This document shows, piece by piece, positions 1 through 7,789 of a stretch of DNA of 64,000 nt (positions are counted from its first letter, which is position 1; every line of letters begins with the position of its first letter). The notes under the pieces were generated by a model that saw nothing but the letters and a program-made list of their open reading frames with translations, was not told the origin of the DNA and did no database searches. Origin of the DNA: JAXMHQ01 sp046346665 (GTDB lineage Bacteria > Verrucomicrobiota > Verrucomicrobiia > Limisphaerales > JAXMHQ01). The stretch lies in the NCBI GenBank assembly GCA_046346665.1, contig JAXMHQ010000024.1:1-64000 (forward strand), written 5' to 3'. Both the position numbers and the translations under genes were made by a program.

Positions 1-780
1 ATTCGGATACGCCTTCACCGCCCGCGCGATCATGGCCTGAAATGCCGAGACGTCGATCCGGCTCAGGTGCTCGTCCGCCCCCTCCACCTCGAAGCCGAGG
101 CAAGCCGTGAAATCCTCCTCGTTGCCGATCATCACGTCCACGTGCCGCGCAATCTCACGGTTCACTTCCTGCGCGCGCTTGTGTCCGCCGATGCTTTTCC
201 AAAGGGACGGACGGTAATTGAGGTCGTAGGAGACGATGGTGCCGTGCCGATGCGCAGCCTGCACGGCTTCGATGACCAGTTTCGGCGTGCTGTCGCTGAG
301 AGCGGCGAAAATGCCGCCGGTGTGGAACCACCGCACGCCGAGCGATCCAAACAGGTGATCCCAGTCGAAATCGCCGGGCTTGAGCTGGCTGGCCGCGGTG
401 TGGCCGCGATCCGGAATGCCGACCGCGCCGCGCACGCCGAATCCGCGTTCGGTGAAATTCAGTCCGTTCCGCACCGTCCGGCCCACGCCGTCGTAGGGCG
501 TCCAGCGGATGAAATCCGTCGCCACCCCGCCCTGCAGGATGAAATCCTCCAGCAGGCGGCCGACGTCGTTGTCGGCAAACGCGGTGCAGACTGCAGTGCG
601 CAGGCCGAAGCAGCGGCGCAGCCCGCGGGCGACGTTGTATTCGCCACCGCCTTCCCAGGCCTTGAATTCGCGGGCCGTGCGGATGCGGCCTTCGCCGGGA
701 TCGAGCCGGAGCATGACTTCACCGAGGGCGACGAGATCGAATCGGCAATCGGCCGCGGGTTTGATCGGGAGGGCGCTCAT
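1..780 (-). CDS. PfkB-family sugar kinase (2-keto-3-deoxygluconate kinase-like), 3' part missing
   Basis: Reading the minus strand from an ATG at 780 gives 260 open codons to the window edge, so the C-terminal part lies outside. The protein opens MSALPIKPAADCRFDLVALG, followed by GEVMLRLDPGEGR and a GGGEYNVARGLRR segment. This is the N-terminal signature of the ribokinase/PfkB fold, where the Gly-rich stretch binds the sugar. Further on it has SYDLNYRPSLW and MIGNEEDF, both typical of 2-keto-3-deoxygluconokinases and related sugar-acid kinases. The family phosphorylates a sugar or sugar acid in the cytoplasm using ATP. The ATP-binding and catalytic GAGD motif is expected in the missing part, so substrate cannot be fixed. 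The neighbour at 786-1268 runs in the same direction just upstream, 5 bases away, so the two may be co-transcribed. Confidence 0.85.
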   Translation of the reverse strand, partial: MSALPIKPAADCRFDLVALGEVMLRLDPGEGRIRTAREFKAWEGGGEYNVARGLRRCFGLRTAVCTAFADNDVGRLLEDFILQGGVATDFIRWTPYDGVGRTVRNGLNFTERGFGVRGAVGIPDRGHTAASQLKPGDFDWDHLFGSLGVRWFHTGGIFAALSDSTPKLVIEAVQAAHRHGTIVSYDLNYRPSLWKSIGGHKRAQEVNREIARHVDVMIGNEEDFTACLGFEVEGADEHLSRIDVSAFQAMIARAVKAYPN

Positions 781-785
781 GGCAT

Positions 786-1268
786 TTATTTGGAATGGAT
801 GATGGTGCCGACGTTGCGGAAATCGTGGACGCTGGCGGACCATTTCGGACCGGAACGTTCGGCGGCGATCGAATAAACGTGGCCCGCCTGGGCTGCGAAT
901 TTAAGTTTCAACGTACCCATGCCCTGGATGGGCTGCACCGGGGGCGGTTGAAGTCCGCTGAACGGGTCCTGTCCCGTGCGGCGCGGTTCGAGCCCGGTGT
1001 AGGTAACCTCGAGCACATGGGGGCCGGGCGGCACCTTGATGGAGCACCGGTCACCGGCTGCGCAATTCACCCGGGCGCCGTCGACGGCCACGATCCAGAC
1101 GGGGACCGACGCTTCGACCGTGGCGGTTTGGTCGGCGGGCAATTGGGGTTCGACGTAGGCGCGCTGATGGGCGCAGGAAGCGAGCAGCGAGCACACCAGG
1201 ACCGGCAAGGCGGCCAGGGAGAGGGCGCGCGGCAATGTGAGGGCGCTCGTGTTCAATGCGCGTCGCAT
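786..1268 (-). CDS. Small predicted lipoprotein
   Basis: A 160-aa protein. The ATG at 1268 is preferred over a longer reading to 1424, because it places a basic start (MRRALNT), a hydrophobic stretch and a lipobox LLASC at the N-terminus; Cys would be about residue 32. The mature part is about 130 residues and includes VPVWIVAVDGARV, a short Cys pair (NCAAGDRCSIKV) and PPGPHVLEVTYTGLEP. That last phrase resembles PEGA-like or surface-exposed beta domains in which a peptide backbone 'makes' a metabolite-derived ornament, but the match is loose. No enzyme motif is visible. It ends 5 bases before the sugar kinase start, which suggests a shared transcript. Function unknown. Confidence 0.7.
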   Translation of the reverse strand: MRRALNTSALTLPRALSLAALPVLVCSLLASCAHQRAYVEPQLPADQTATVEASVPVWIVAVDGARVNCAAGDRCSIKVPPGPHVLEVTYTGLEPRRTGQDPFSGLQPPPVQPIQGMGTLKLKFAAQAGHVYSIAAERSGPKWSASVHDFRNVGTIIHSK

Positions 1269-1578
1269 GTTGAATGGTCGAGGACCGAAAGTCGAGCATC
1301 GGCGATCGTGGAATTCAGACGGTAGGGACGCCGCGCTGCGGCGTCCCCGCCCGCGTAGCAGCGGGCGGAAAGCGGAACGGCGCCTGGCATGCCTTCTGCA
1401 ACACTGCGCCGCTGGACGCGGCACGGACGGCGCAGCGCGCCGTCCCTACCCGCAATTCCGATGCGTCGGCCCCGGCCTTTCCAGGCTCCGCGGTTGCTTT
1501 CCGTCCCTGGTTATGCTGTATTATGCCGACTGACCCGAGAACTGGCAGAGGCTGCCCGTGTCAGTTGGACTGATTATT
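1269..1578. other. Intergenic region with inverted-repeat element
   Basis: This 310-base gap between divergently oriented genes has no convincing coding sequence. Short open frames across it have no recognisable motif and overlap one another. It holds the 130-bp inverted-repeat element described separately, and must also contain the promoters of the lipoprotein gene (leftward) and the YlbF-like gene (rightward). No clear -10/-35 pair could be assigned. Confidence 0.5.
1321..1450. repeat. Inverted-repeat (MITE-like) element with GTAGGGAC ends
   Basis: The left arm at 1321-1340 (GGTAGGGACGCCGCGCTGCG) matches the reverse complement of 1431-1450 at 19 of 20 positions. The ends resemble those of two other intergenic palindromes here, at 25001-25080 and 36420-36500, which carry GGGAGGGACG/CGTCCCTCCC arms. 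The interior has no open frame of interest. It looks like a short non-autonomous palindromic element, but no target duplication was identified. Confidence 0.6.
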
Positions 1579-1998
1579 ATGCAAACGACCGATATTGAAT
1601 CCGGGATACTTGAGAAGACGCGCGAACTCTGCCAGGCAATTTTGGACCAGCCGGGGTTTCGTTCCGCGCGGAAGCGCATCGAAACCTTCATGGCCGACGA
1701 CAAGGCGAAGGCGCAGTATGAGAGCGTGATGTCGAAGGGCCAGGCGCTGCAGCAGAAGCAGCAGCAATCGATCAACCTGACCGGCGGCGAGATCGCGGAG
1801 TTCGAGAAGGAGCGCGATGCGCTGCTGAAGAACCCGGTGGCGCGCGGTTTCCTGGATGCGCAGGACGAATTTCATTCGATCCATCATTCCGTGAACAAGC
1901 TGGTCAGCCGCACCCTGGAACTGGGCCGCGTGCCGACGGCGGAAGACATGGACGAAGGCGGCGGCGAATGCGGCCACGGCTGCAATTGCGGTCACTGA
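1579..1998 (+). CDS. YlbF/YmcA-family protein with C-terminal Cys/His tail
   Basis: A 139-aa protein, starting at the ATG at 1579 (MQTTDIESGILEKTRELC); a GTG 21 bases upstream is possible but adds an unlikely leader. The body is almost all predicted helix, with YESVMSKGQALQQKQQQSI and the LLKNPVARGFLDAQDEFHSI segment expected of the Com_YlbF family. In Bacillus, YlbF and YmcA form a complex with YaaT that tunes RNA processing by RNase Y and binds Fe-S clusters. That is family knowledge; the Verrucomicrobial function is unknown. The tail is distinctive: ECGHGCNCGH gives three Cys and two His within ten residues at the very end, a plausible metal or Fe-S ligand set. It is flanked by unrelated genes on the opposite strand, so it is probably monocistronic. 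Confidence 0.75.
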   Translation: MQTTDIESGILEKTRELCQAILDQPGFRSARKRIETFMADDKAKAQYESVMSKGQALQQKQQQSINLTGGEIAEFEKERDALLKNPVARGFLDAQDEFHSIHHSVNKLVSRTLELGRVPTAEDMDEGGGECGHGCNCGH

Positions 1999-2059
1999 AA
2001 AACTGTCGAGGGACCAGGGTCGAGGGTCGAGAGCCTGACTTCTCAGGCGGAGTTGAAGC

Positions 2060-2190
2060 CTCGTTACCTCGACTCCTGCGAGGAACCAGGTAGGAGTCGA
2101 CGTCAGGAGACTCTGACTGATCCGATTTTCCAACCGCGACCTCCGTTCGCATCCCAACCCGGGATGGAGTCTCGTTACCTCGACTCCTAC
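2060..2190. repeat. Short direct and inverted repeats after the YlbF-like gene
   Basis: CTCGTTACCTCGACTCCT occurs at 2060-2077 and again at 2171-2188. An inverted copy of part of it, GTAGGAGTCGA, lies between them at 2090-2100. The right copy runs into the stop codon of the giant protein gene (TAG read at 2189-2187), so the end of that gene is made of repeat sequence. The sequence between 1999 and 2186 is otherwise non-coding and could fold as a terminator for the converging genes. Confidence 0.5.
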
Positions 2191-5100
2191 GGAGTGTACG
2201 ACATAACCCGAAAGAACCATTCCGGGCCGTTCGTCATGGGTATCGAGATCTGAATCGGACCGTTCGTGCCATAGAATCCCGCGTAGTAGGCCCAATTCAA
2301 CAGGTTGGTTGAAGATTGCAGGCTGTAGCTGATCCCAGGCAATCCGCGCCAGCCCATGACAAGGTTGGTGGACTGCACCGTGGCGACGGGGGAGGCGGCG
2401 ATGCTGGTGATCGCCATGAAGTCGACATTCGATACTGAGGCAGACTGGTTATCGAATTGCGCCAGGTTCGGATAAAAGATGAGAGTGCCGTTCGTGGGGA
2501 CCAGTCGAAAATAACTGCCCGGAACAAAACTCATTGCGTAGCGGCCGGCAGCATCAGTGAATACGGGAGAAGCCACGGCGCCGGGGAAACCCGTATACAG
2601 TACTCCCTGCAAGGCAACTCCCGCTACCGGCGCGCCGAATTCATTCGTGATCGTCCCGGCAACCACCGGCAAAGCGATGGAGAAGGAGCCCGTATACACC
2701 TGCGACATCGGCTGGCCGAAAAGGTCTGAAACCTGCGGACCCGCGACAATTGTGTAGAGGCCCGAATTAACCTGCGTCGCAAAACTCACTCGGCAAGCGC
2801 AAGGCCCAACCCCGTAGACGCCGGTCACGGCAATGGGACCACCGGGCCCTGACACTTGAATGTCGGAGGCTGTGAATGTGGCGGGATCGATCGCGACATT
2901 GAAGCCGAGGTCGACGGAACTGACGAAATTGCTGACAACGCCTGCGGGAGTTTGGGAGACGATTCGTGGCGGGACGGAACCGGCGGTGGTAAGAACCGAG
3001 CCGTCATCGCCCCACGAGAATCCGTCGCCGCCGTAGGCGGTCATCCAGCCGGTGAACGCGTTCGTGTGCTGACCGGTGGTCTGGCGATAGACGGCAATTC
3101 TTCCGCCGGCACCGCCGCCGCCGCCGGAAAGTTCACCTGCGCCCCCGTCGGCGCTGATGGATCCATTTCCCGTCAGGGAGCCTGTGGTGAGCCAGATACT
3201 GCCGCCCGAACCACCGCCCGAAGCCATAAGACTCCCCTGGTGCCCGTTTGCGCTCATAGCGCCATCCAGCGCCAGCGTGCCGATCACGGTCATGCGGATG
3301 GCGCCGCCGCCGGCGGAGGATGCGCGGTCATCGGCAGAGTTCACGAATCGGACTCCGCCCAGGCTGCCCTGGTCGACAGGCTCCGTCGCCGATCCGTAAT
3401 CTGAACCTCCCGGAGCATTGGCCGATGCGCCGCCCATCCCGCCGTAACCGGCGCCGCTGCCGGTCCCGCCGGAGTAGATGCCATTCCCGGGAGGAGCAAA
3501 TTTCAAGGCTGCATACTGGTTCGTGGTCGCTATTCCATCGACTTCAATTTGGCCTCCCCGCTGGACCGAGGCGTCGCCCAGCACGGCAACATCCAGGTTT
3601 GAGGAACCGAAAGTGCCGGTAAGGCTGCCGTTGGTTTCCACGAGCAGGCTGTTCAGGAGAAGCCCCGGACCGGACGGTTGCGCCGTGCCGCCGTTGCGAA
3701 CGACGAGGTCCAGCAAGGGTGAATAGTCGATGGGTGTGCCAAGCCCGGAGTTGCCTCCATTGTCCACCAGGAGCCGGCCAATAGGCTGGTTGTTTGCCTT
3801 GGTGTAAAGCGAGCCCGCGCCGCCTGTGGCATAGCCGGTGCCACCCAGCGCCGAAAGAATCCCGGCAAAGAGGTTCGTTTCATATTGGAGCGAGATCCTG
3901 CCGCCGCCGCCGCCGCCGGCGTAAGTGGCGGTGCCGTTGCCGCCATTGGCGGTGATCGACCCTGAGCCGCTTAGCGTGCTTGCCTCGATCCAGATGCTGC
4001 CTCCCGAGCCGCCACCGCCCCCGTTCAGAGGGCCGTCTCCGCCGTTTTCAGAAATCCGTCCGTCGACGCGCAACGTTCCTCCGACGGTGACATGGACGAC
4101 ACTCGCGCCGCAGCCGGCGTTGGCGTAATATTGCGTTTGGCCACCCGGCACATTCGTGGAGTAGGCAGGCCCTCCCCCGCCGCTGCCGGGAAGAATCGGT
4201 TGTGCCGCCGAATCGTAAGCAAGTCCGGCGCTCAGCCGATCGGATGTGGAATTTGCCGCTCCCAAGCCGCCATGGCCACCGCCTCCATACAAATAATGAG
4301 TGGACGGGACGAACCCCAAAACGGAAGTCCCGGCGCCTTGCCCTCTGCCGCCGAGATTTCCAAGGGAATCCCCGATCATCCCGCCTCCGGCGAGAATCGT
4401 CAGGTCGCCGGAAACGATCAAATGCCCGTAAGTTAAGTAGGTCGAATTGCTGCCGATGCTGAGGCTCGCCAGGTTAATGGGGTCGACCCCGGCTGAGACG
4501 ATCGCGCCGCCCGACAGCACCACCTCCATATTTGGGTCGTTGGTCAAAACCGTGCCGGCGCCCGTCTGCCCGGCATTGTCGATCACCAACAATCCGTTTT
4601 GGCCCGCGCTCTTGAAGTAAACCGTTCCGGCGCCGCCGGCCATGCTGCCGGAGCCTCCGGGTGCGGTGGCAGTGCCTGTGAAGAGATTGGTGCCCGAATA
4701 GACGGCAATGCGTCCACCACCGCCGCCGCCAGGAGTTCCTGCCGAGCCGCCGTTGCCACCGGCGGCAGTGAGGGACCCCGAACCGGACAGTGTGCCTGCA
4801 TCGAGCCAAAGGCTCCCGCCGGAACCCCCGCCTCCCTGCGCAGACCCGCCGGATCCGTTTGCGGAGATGATCCCGTCGAGTCGCAATTCACCGCCGACCG
4901 TTAATCTCAGGGCGCCGCCTCCCGCGCCTGCCGTGCTCGGGCCAGGGGCAAGATTGCCGCCGCTTCCGAAATCCGCGGGCGACGTCGCCGAACCATAAGT
5001 TCTCCCGCCCCCGGATCCGCCGATGCCTCCATAACCCGCTCCACCAAGGCTGCTGCTGGGCTGTCCCAAGCCGTGTTGCATCCCGTAACCCGCGCCATCC

Positions 5101-6284
5101 AGTGCGAGGCGGCCACCCGGTCGGACGATGGCGTTGCCCGAAACAGCCAAGGTCAGTACGGTGGGTGTAAGCGCGTAATTGAACGGAGGCTGCTGGTAGA
5201 TGCAGGAATTGGATCCAATCAACAAATCGCGGACAGCGAGCGGGCTGGATGCCTGCGAAGAATATCCCACGGCGTTGCCCTGAATCACAAGATCGGTCGG
5301 AACATTCCCGATCTGAATGGGCGTATTCGTCCCGGAATGGTTGGCGTTGTCGAGGATCAGTTGCCCGGAAATTCCCTGAGGCGAGGAATTCTCCAGGTAA
5401 ATCGTGCCCGCCCCGCCCCAGTTGGTGCCGCCGCCGCCTGAGGCGGAGAGCGATCCTCCGAAATCGTTCGTTGCGGATTGAATGCCGATCATGCCGCCGC
5501 CGCCGCCGCCGCCGTTTCGACCCGGCAGGGTGCCGCCGTTGCCGCCGATCGCGGCGAATTGCCCTGTGCCATGAACGATTCCGGCCTGGATCCAGAGGCT
5601 GCCGCCGGAACCGCCGCCGCTTTGAGCTGTGCCGTTAGCTCCGTTGGCGGTGATGGAGCCGTCCACGAGCAGCGTACCGGCGACGGTCAGTTTCAGCGCG
5701 CCTCCACCGGCACCGCCAGGCGAAAAACTGGAGTAACTGCCTCCACCGCTGCCCGGCAATGCGGGCGCGGTGGACTGATCATAGGCAATCCCGCCGCCAT
5801 AATTTGTCTGCAGACCGCTGCCCCCAAAACCACCATGGCCGGCTCCCCCGTAGTAACTGAAACCGCGGACGGCATAGCTCCCGGCGCCATTCCCGGTGCC
5901 CGCGGCAAACCCGGTTCCATCCAGGCGGATGCTCCCGCCGGTGGCGACGGTGACGTCGCCGGATGACAAGATTGGGAATGCCGCGGTGTTGGTTTGTGCG
6001 GTGGTTAGCACGGCGTTTGAACCGATGAACAAACCGGACAGAGCCAGGCTGCTCTGGGGAAGAGCTCTCAAAGTTCCGCCTGCAACAACCGAAACACTCC
6101 CGAACGAATGGCTGCCGTCGAGAGTAACGGTGCAGTTTGTGATCAGGACATCGGCCCCTTCATAATTGGTATCGGTCGAAGCAATCAGGGCGTTGTTTGT
6201 AAAAGTGACCGCGCTGGATGACGCGGCGATGAGGCTGGCCGCCAGTGCACAAACCATCCTCCCGGCACGAATCGTTGAGTTCAT
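2187..6284 (-). CDS. Giant glycine-rich repeat protein, secreted (paralogue 1)
   Basis: A 1365-aa protein. The ATG at 6284 is chosen because it opens a signal peptide (MNSTIRAGRMVCALAASL, then AASSSA before VTF); the longer reading to 6530 overlaps the insertion sequence. After the signal come four copies of a ~270-residue unit. Each copy has a Gly-rich GGAG(Y/H)GG segment, GSGGGxYS, LTVxGTLxxDGxIxANG, GGGSGGS(L/I)W(I/L), an SxSGxGSITAxGGNG phrase and a 'LLVIDNxGxxGxGT' close. These are followed by an Ig-like/SwmB-like region (~1110-1210), a carboxypeptidase-regulatory-like domain (~1210-1290) and a C-terminal module ending WFFRVMSYTP. It is probably a cell-surface or extracellular beta-rich adhesin or matrix protein. 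No catalytic motif was seen. The IS256 element sits 128 bases upstream, between it and its larger paralogue. Confidence 0.8.
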   Translation of the reverse strand: MNSTIRAGRMVCALAASLIAASSSAVTFTNNALIASTDTNYEGADVLITNCTVTLDGSHSFGSVSVVAGGTLRALPQSSLALSGLFIGSNAVLTTAQTNTAAFPILSSGDVTVATGGSIRLDGTGFAAGTGNGAGSYAVRGFSYYGGAGHGGFGGSGLQTNYGGGIAYDQSTAPALPGSGGGSYSSFSPGGAGGGALKLTVAGTLLVDGSITANGANGTAQSGGGSGGSLWIQAGIVHGTGQFAAIGGNGGTLPGRNGGGGGGGMIGIQSATNDFGGSLSASGGGGTNWGGAGTIYLENSSPQGISGQLILDNANHSGTNTPIQIGNVPTDLVIQGNAVGYSSQASSPLAVRDLLIGSNSCIYQQPPFNYALTPTVLTLAVSGNAIVRPGGRLALDGAGYGMQHGLGQPSSSLGGAGYGGIGGSGGGRTYGSATSPADFGSGGNLAPGPSTAGAGGGALRLTVGGELRLDGIISANGSGGSAQGGGGSGGSLWLDAGTLSGSGSLTAAGGNGGSAGTPGGGGGGRIAVYSGTNLFTGTATAPGGSGSMAGGAGTVYFKSAGQNGLLVIDNAGQTGAGTVLTNDPNMEVVLSGGAIVSAGVDPINLASLSIGSNSTYLTYGHLIVSGDLTILAGGGMIGDSLGNLGGRGQGAGTSVLGFVPSTHYLYGGGGHGGLGAANSTSDRLSAGLAYDSAAQPILPGSGGGGPAYSTNVPGGQTQYYANAGCGASVVHVTVGGTLRVDGRISENGGDGPLNGGGGGSGGSIWIEASTLSGSGSITANGGNGTATYAGGGGGGRISLQYETNLFAGILSALGGTGYATGGAGSLYTKANNQPIGRLLVDNGGNSGLGTPIDYSPLLDLVVRNGGTAQPSGPGLLLNSLLVETNGSLTGTFGSSNLDVAVLGDASVQRGGQIEVDGIATTNQYAALKFAPPGNGIYSGGTGSGAGYGGMGGASANAPGGSDYGSATEPVDQGSLGGVRFVNSADDRASSAGGGAIRMTVIGTLALDGAMSANGHQGSLMASGGGSGGSIWLTTGSLTGNGSISADGGAGELSGGGGGAGGRIAVYRQTTGQHTNAFTGWMTAYGGDGFSWGDDGSVLTTAGSVPPRIVSQTPAGVVSNFVSSVDLGFNVAIDPATFTASDIQVSGPGGPIAVTGVYGVGPCACRVSFATQVNSGLYTIVAGPQVSDLFGQPMSQVYTGSFSIALPVVAGTITNEFGAPVAGVALQGVLYTGFPGAVASPVFTDAAGRYAMSFVPGSYFRLVPTNGTLIFYPNLAQFDNQSASVSNVDFMAITSIAASPVATVQSTNLVMGWRGLPGISYSLQSSTNLLNWAYYAGFYGTNGPIQISIPMTNGPEWFFRVMSYTP

Positions 6285-6404
6285 GAGGTCCTGATTGGAT
6301 TTAGAAGCGTCCCGCAGCCTCTGGCCCTGCCGGAGACGCCCCCTTGCGCGTGAGAATTTAACTTTACCACAAAACCGCGTGTCAACCCGAAATACCACGG
6401 AGAC

Positions 6405-7716
6405 GGCGTTGTGGTGGCGTAAGAGTTCTTGTGTAAAAGCTGTGGAGGGGGTGTATCTGGGTTTCATGCAAATGAACAACCCTAAACCTGGAAAGGAAGA
6501 TACACCCATGAGAGCAAGCGAAGCCCTCACCTTTGAGCCTGCCGCCTGTTGGGAGCGGCTGCAAGCAGCAAAAAGTGAGTTTTTCTTTGAGGATCTGGAT
6601 GGATTGATGAAAGAGCGGCACCAGCAGTTTCTGGAAGAACTGATGAGCTACGAGCGTCAGTGTTTTCTCAATGCACACCCCTACGAACGGACTGAGCAGC
6701 GAGTGGACCAGGCCAACGGCTTCTACCGTCGAGGCCTGACTACTCGGCTGGGGGCCTTGGAACTGCAAGTGCCCCGAACTCGGTCTGGGCAGTTTCAGAC
6801 ACAGGTCTTGAAACGTTACCAGCGCCGGGAGCCGGTGATCAACGAGGCGTTGAAACAGGTGTTTCTGTTGGGCGTCTCGACCCGTCAGGCCGGCCGTGCG
6901 CTGGCCACGCTGGTGGAGGACGCAGTGAGCGCCTCGACGGTCAGCGCGGTTGCCAAAGCCCTGGATCAATCGGTGCATGCGTTTCATCGGCGCCGCTTGC
7001 CTGATCACTACCGCTATTTGCTTTTAGATGGGGTGAGCGTGCGGATCCGGCTGGTGGGCAAGGTCCAGCGCCGCATGGTGCTCTGCGCTTATGGCGTGAC
7101 CACCGAGGGCAAACGCGAGCTCATCGACTTTCACATCGTCAATGCCGAGGGCCAGGAAAGCTGGTTTGATTTCCTGTGGGGTCTGTTCAATCGAGGACTG
7201 CATGGAGAGTTTCTGGAGCTGATCGGCACCGACGGACAAGCTGGGTTGGCCAAGGCCATTGATCGGCTTTGGCCGGCAGTGCCGCATCAGCGCTGTTGGG
7301 CCCACAAGCTGCGCAACCTGGAGAACAAACTCAAAGCCTCTCAAGCGCCCTGCCTGGAGGAGGCCAAGCTCATTTACCAAGCCCAGACCCGCACGGAGGC
7401 CATCCAACGGTTTCGTCAGTGGCGCCGTCGCTGGCAAGCACGGGCTCCCAAGGCCGTGGCCTGCCTCGAAGCCGATCTGGAGGAACTGCTGGCTTTCTTT
7501 AGTTGCCCAAAGACCCAATGGAAACGCCTACGCACCACCAATGTCATCGAGCGCCTCTTTGTAGAGGTTCGACGCCGAATCCGAACCATGTGCGCCTTTA
7601 CAACCCGCGACAGCTGTGAACGAATCCTATTTGCCGTCTTTGACCGCATGAACCAGCACTGGACCCGTCACCCCCTCCCAGCTTTTACACAGAACTCTTG
7701 ACGCCACCGGCGTTGT
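6405..7716. mobile_element. IS256-family insertion sequence with 8-bp target duplication
   Basis: The element proper is 6413-7708 (1296 bp). Its imperfect terminal inverted repeats start GGTGGCGT: left end 6413-6452 and right end 7669-7708, with a shared core of AAGAGTTCT and GTGTAAAAGCTG. It is flanked on both sides by GGCGTTGT, at 6405-6412 and 7709-7716, a perfect 8-bp target-site duplication as expected for IS256-type transposition. It holds one intact transposase gene. The perfect duplication and open transposase suggest a recent insertion. It separates two same-direction paralogous genes that would otherwise be about 200 bp apart. Confidence 0.92.
6508..7701 (+). CDS. IS256-family transposase (mutator type)
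   Basis: A 397-aa DDE transposase. The ATG at 6508 follows a good ribosome-binding site (GGAAAGGAAG at 6490-6499); longer in-frame readings extend beyond the IS end. The DDE triad is visible: first Asp in YLLLDGVSVRI, second in LIGTDGQAGLAKAI, and Glu in TTNVIERLFVEVRRRIR. The CWAHKLRNLENKL stretch (CxxHxxRN) is also typical of mutator/IS256 enzymes. The length matches the family (about 390-420 aa). It cuts and pastes the flanking element by recognising its terminal repeats. It lies on the strand opposite to the two giant protein genes, so readthrough from it would run antisense to the larger one. Confidence 0.95.
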   Translation: MRASEALTFEPAACWERLQAAKSEFFFEDLDGLMKERHQQFLEELMSYERQCFLNAHPYERTEQRVDQANGFYRRGLTTRLGALELQVPRTRSGQFQTQVLKRYQRREPVINEALKQVFLLGVSTRQAGRALATLVEDAVSASTVSAVAKALDQSVHAFHRRRLPDHYRYLLLDGVSVRIRLVGKVQRRMVLCAYGVTTEGKRELIDFHIVNAEGQESWFDFLWGLFNRGLHGEFLELIGTDGQAGLAKAIDRLWPAVPHQRCWAHKLRNLENKLKASQAPCLEEAKLIYQAQTRTEAIQRFRQWRRRWQARAPKAVACLEADLEELLAFFSCPKTQWKRLRTTNVIERLFVEVRRRIRTMCAFTTRDSCERILFAVFDRMNQHWTRHPLPAFTQNS

Positions 7717-7717
7717 T

Positions 7718-7776
7718 GCAGCCACGATCGTGAGATCGCGATTTACTCACCTCGGCGATTTTACAATCGCGGCTAC
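7718..7776. repeat. REP-like inverted pair
   Basis: Two units face each other: GCAGCCACGATCGTGAGATC.. at 7718-7743 and CGGCGATTTTACAATCGCGG.. at 7753-7776. They belong to the dispersed REP-like family of this window (core CCGCGATCTCACGATCGCGG). The pair lies between the IS right end and the stop codon of the large glycine-rich protein gene. Confidence 0.6.
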
Positions 7777-7789
7777 CGCTCCTACTTGC

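Noticed and set aside
67..876. 269-codon plus-strand frame at the left edge
   Set aside because: The minus strand carries a clear PfkB sugar kinase in the same region, missed by a simple ORF scan because its stop lies outside the window.
6285..6530. N-terminal extension of the 1365-aa protein across the IS left end
   Set aside because: The extension lies partly within the IS and its left terminal repeat, and the signal peptide starts at 6284.
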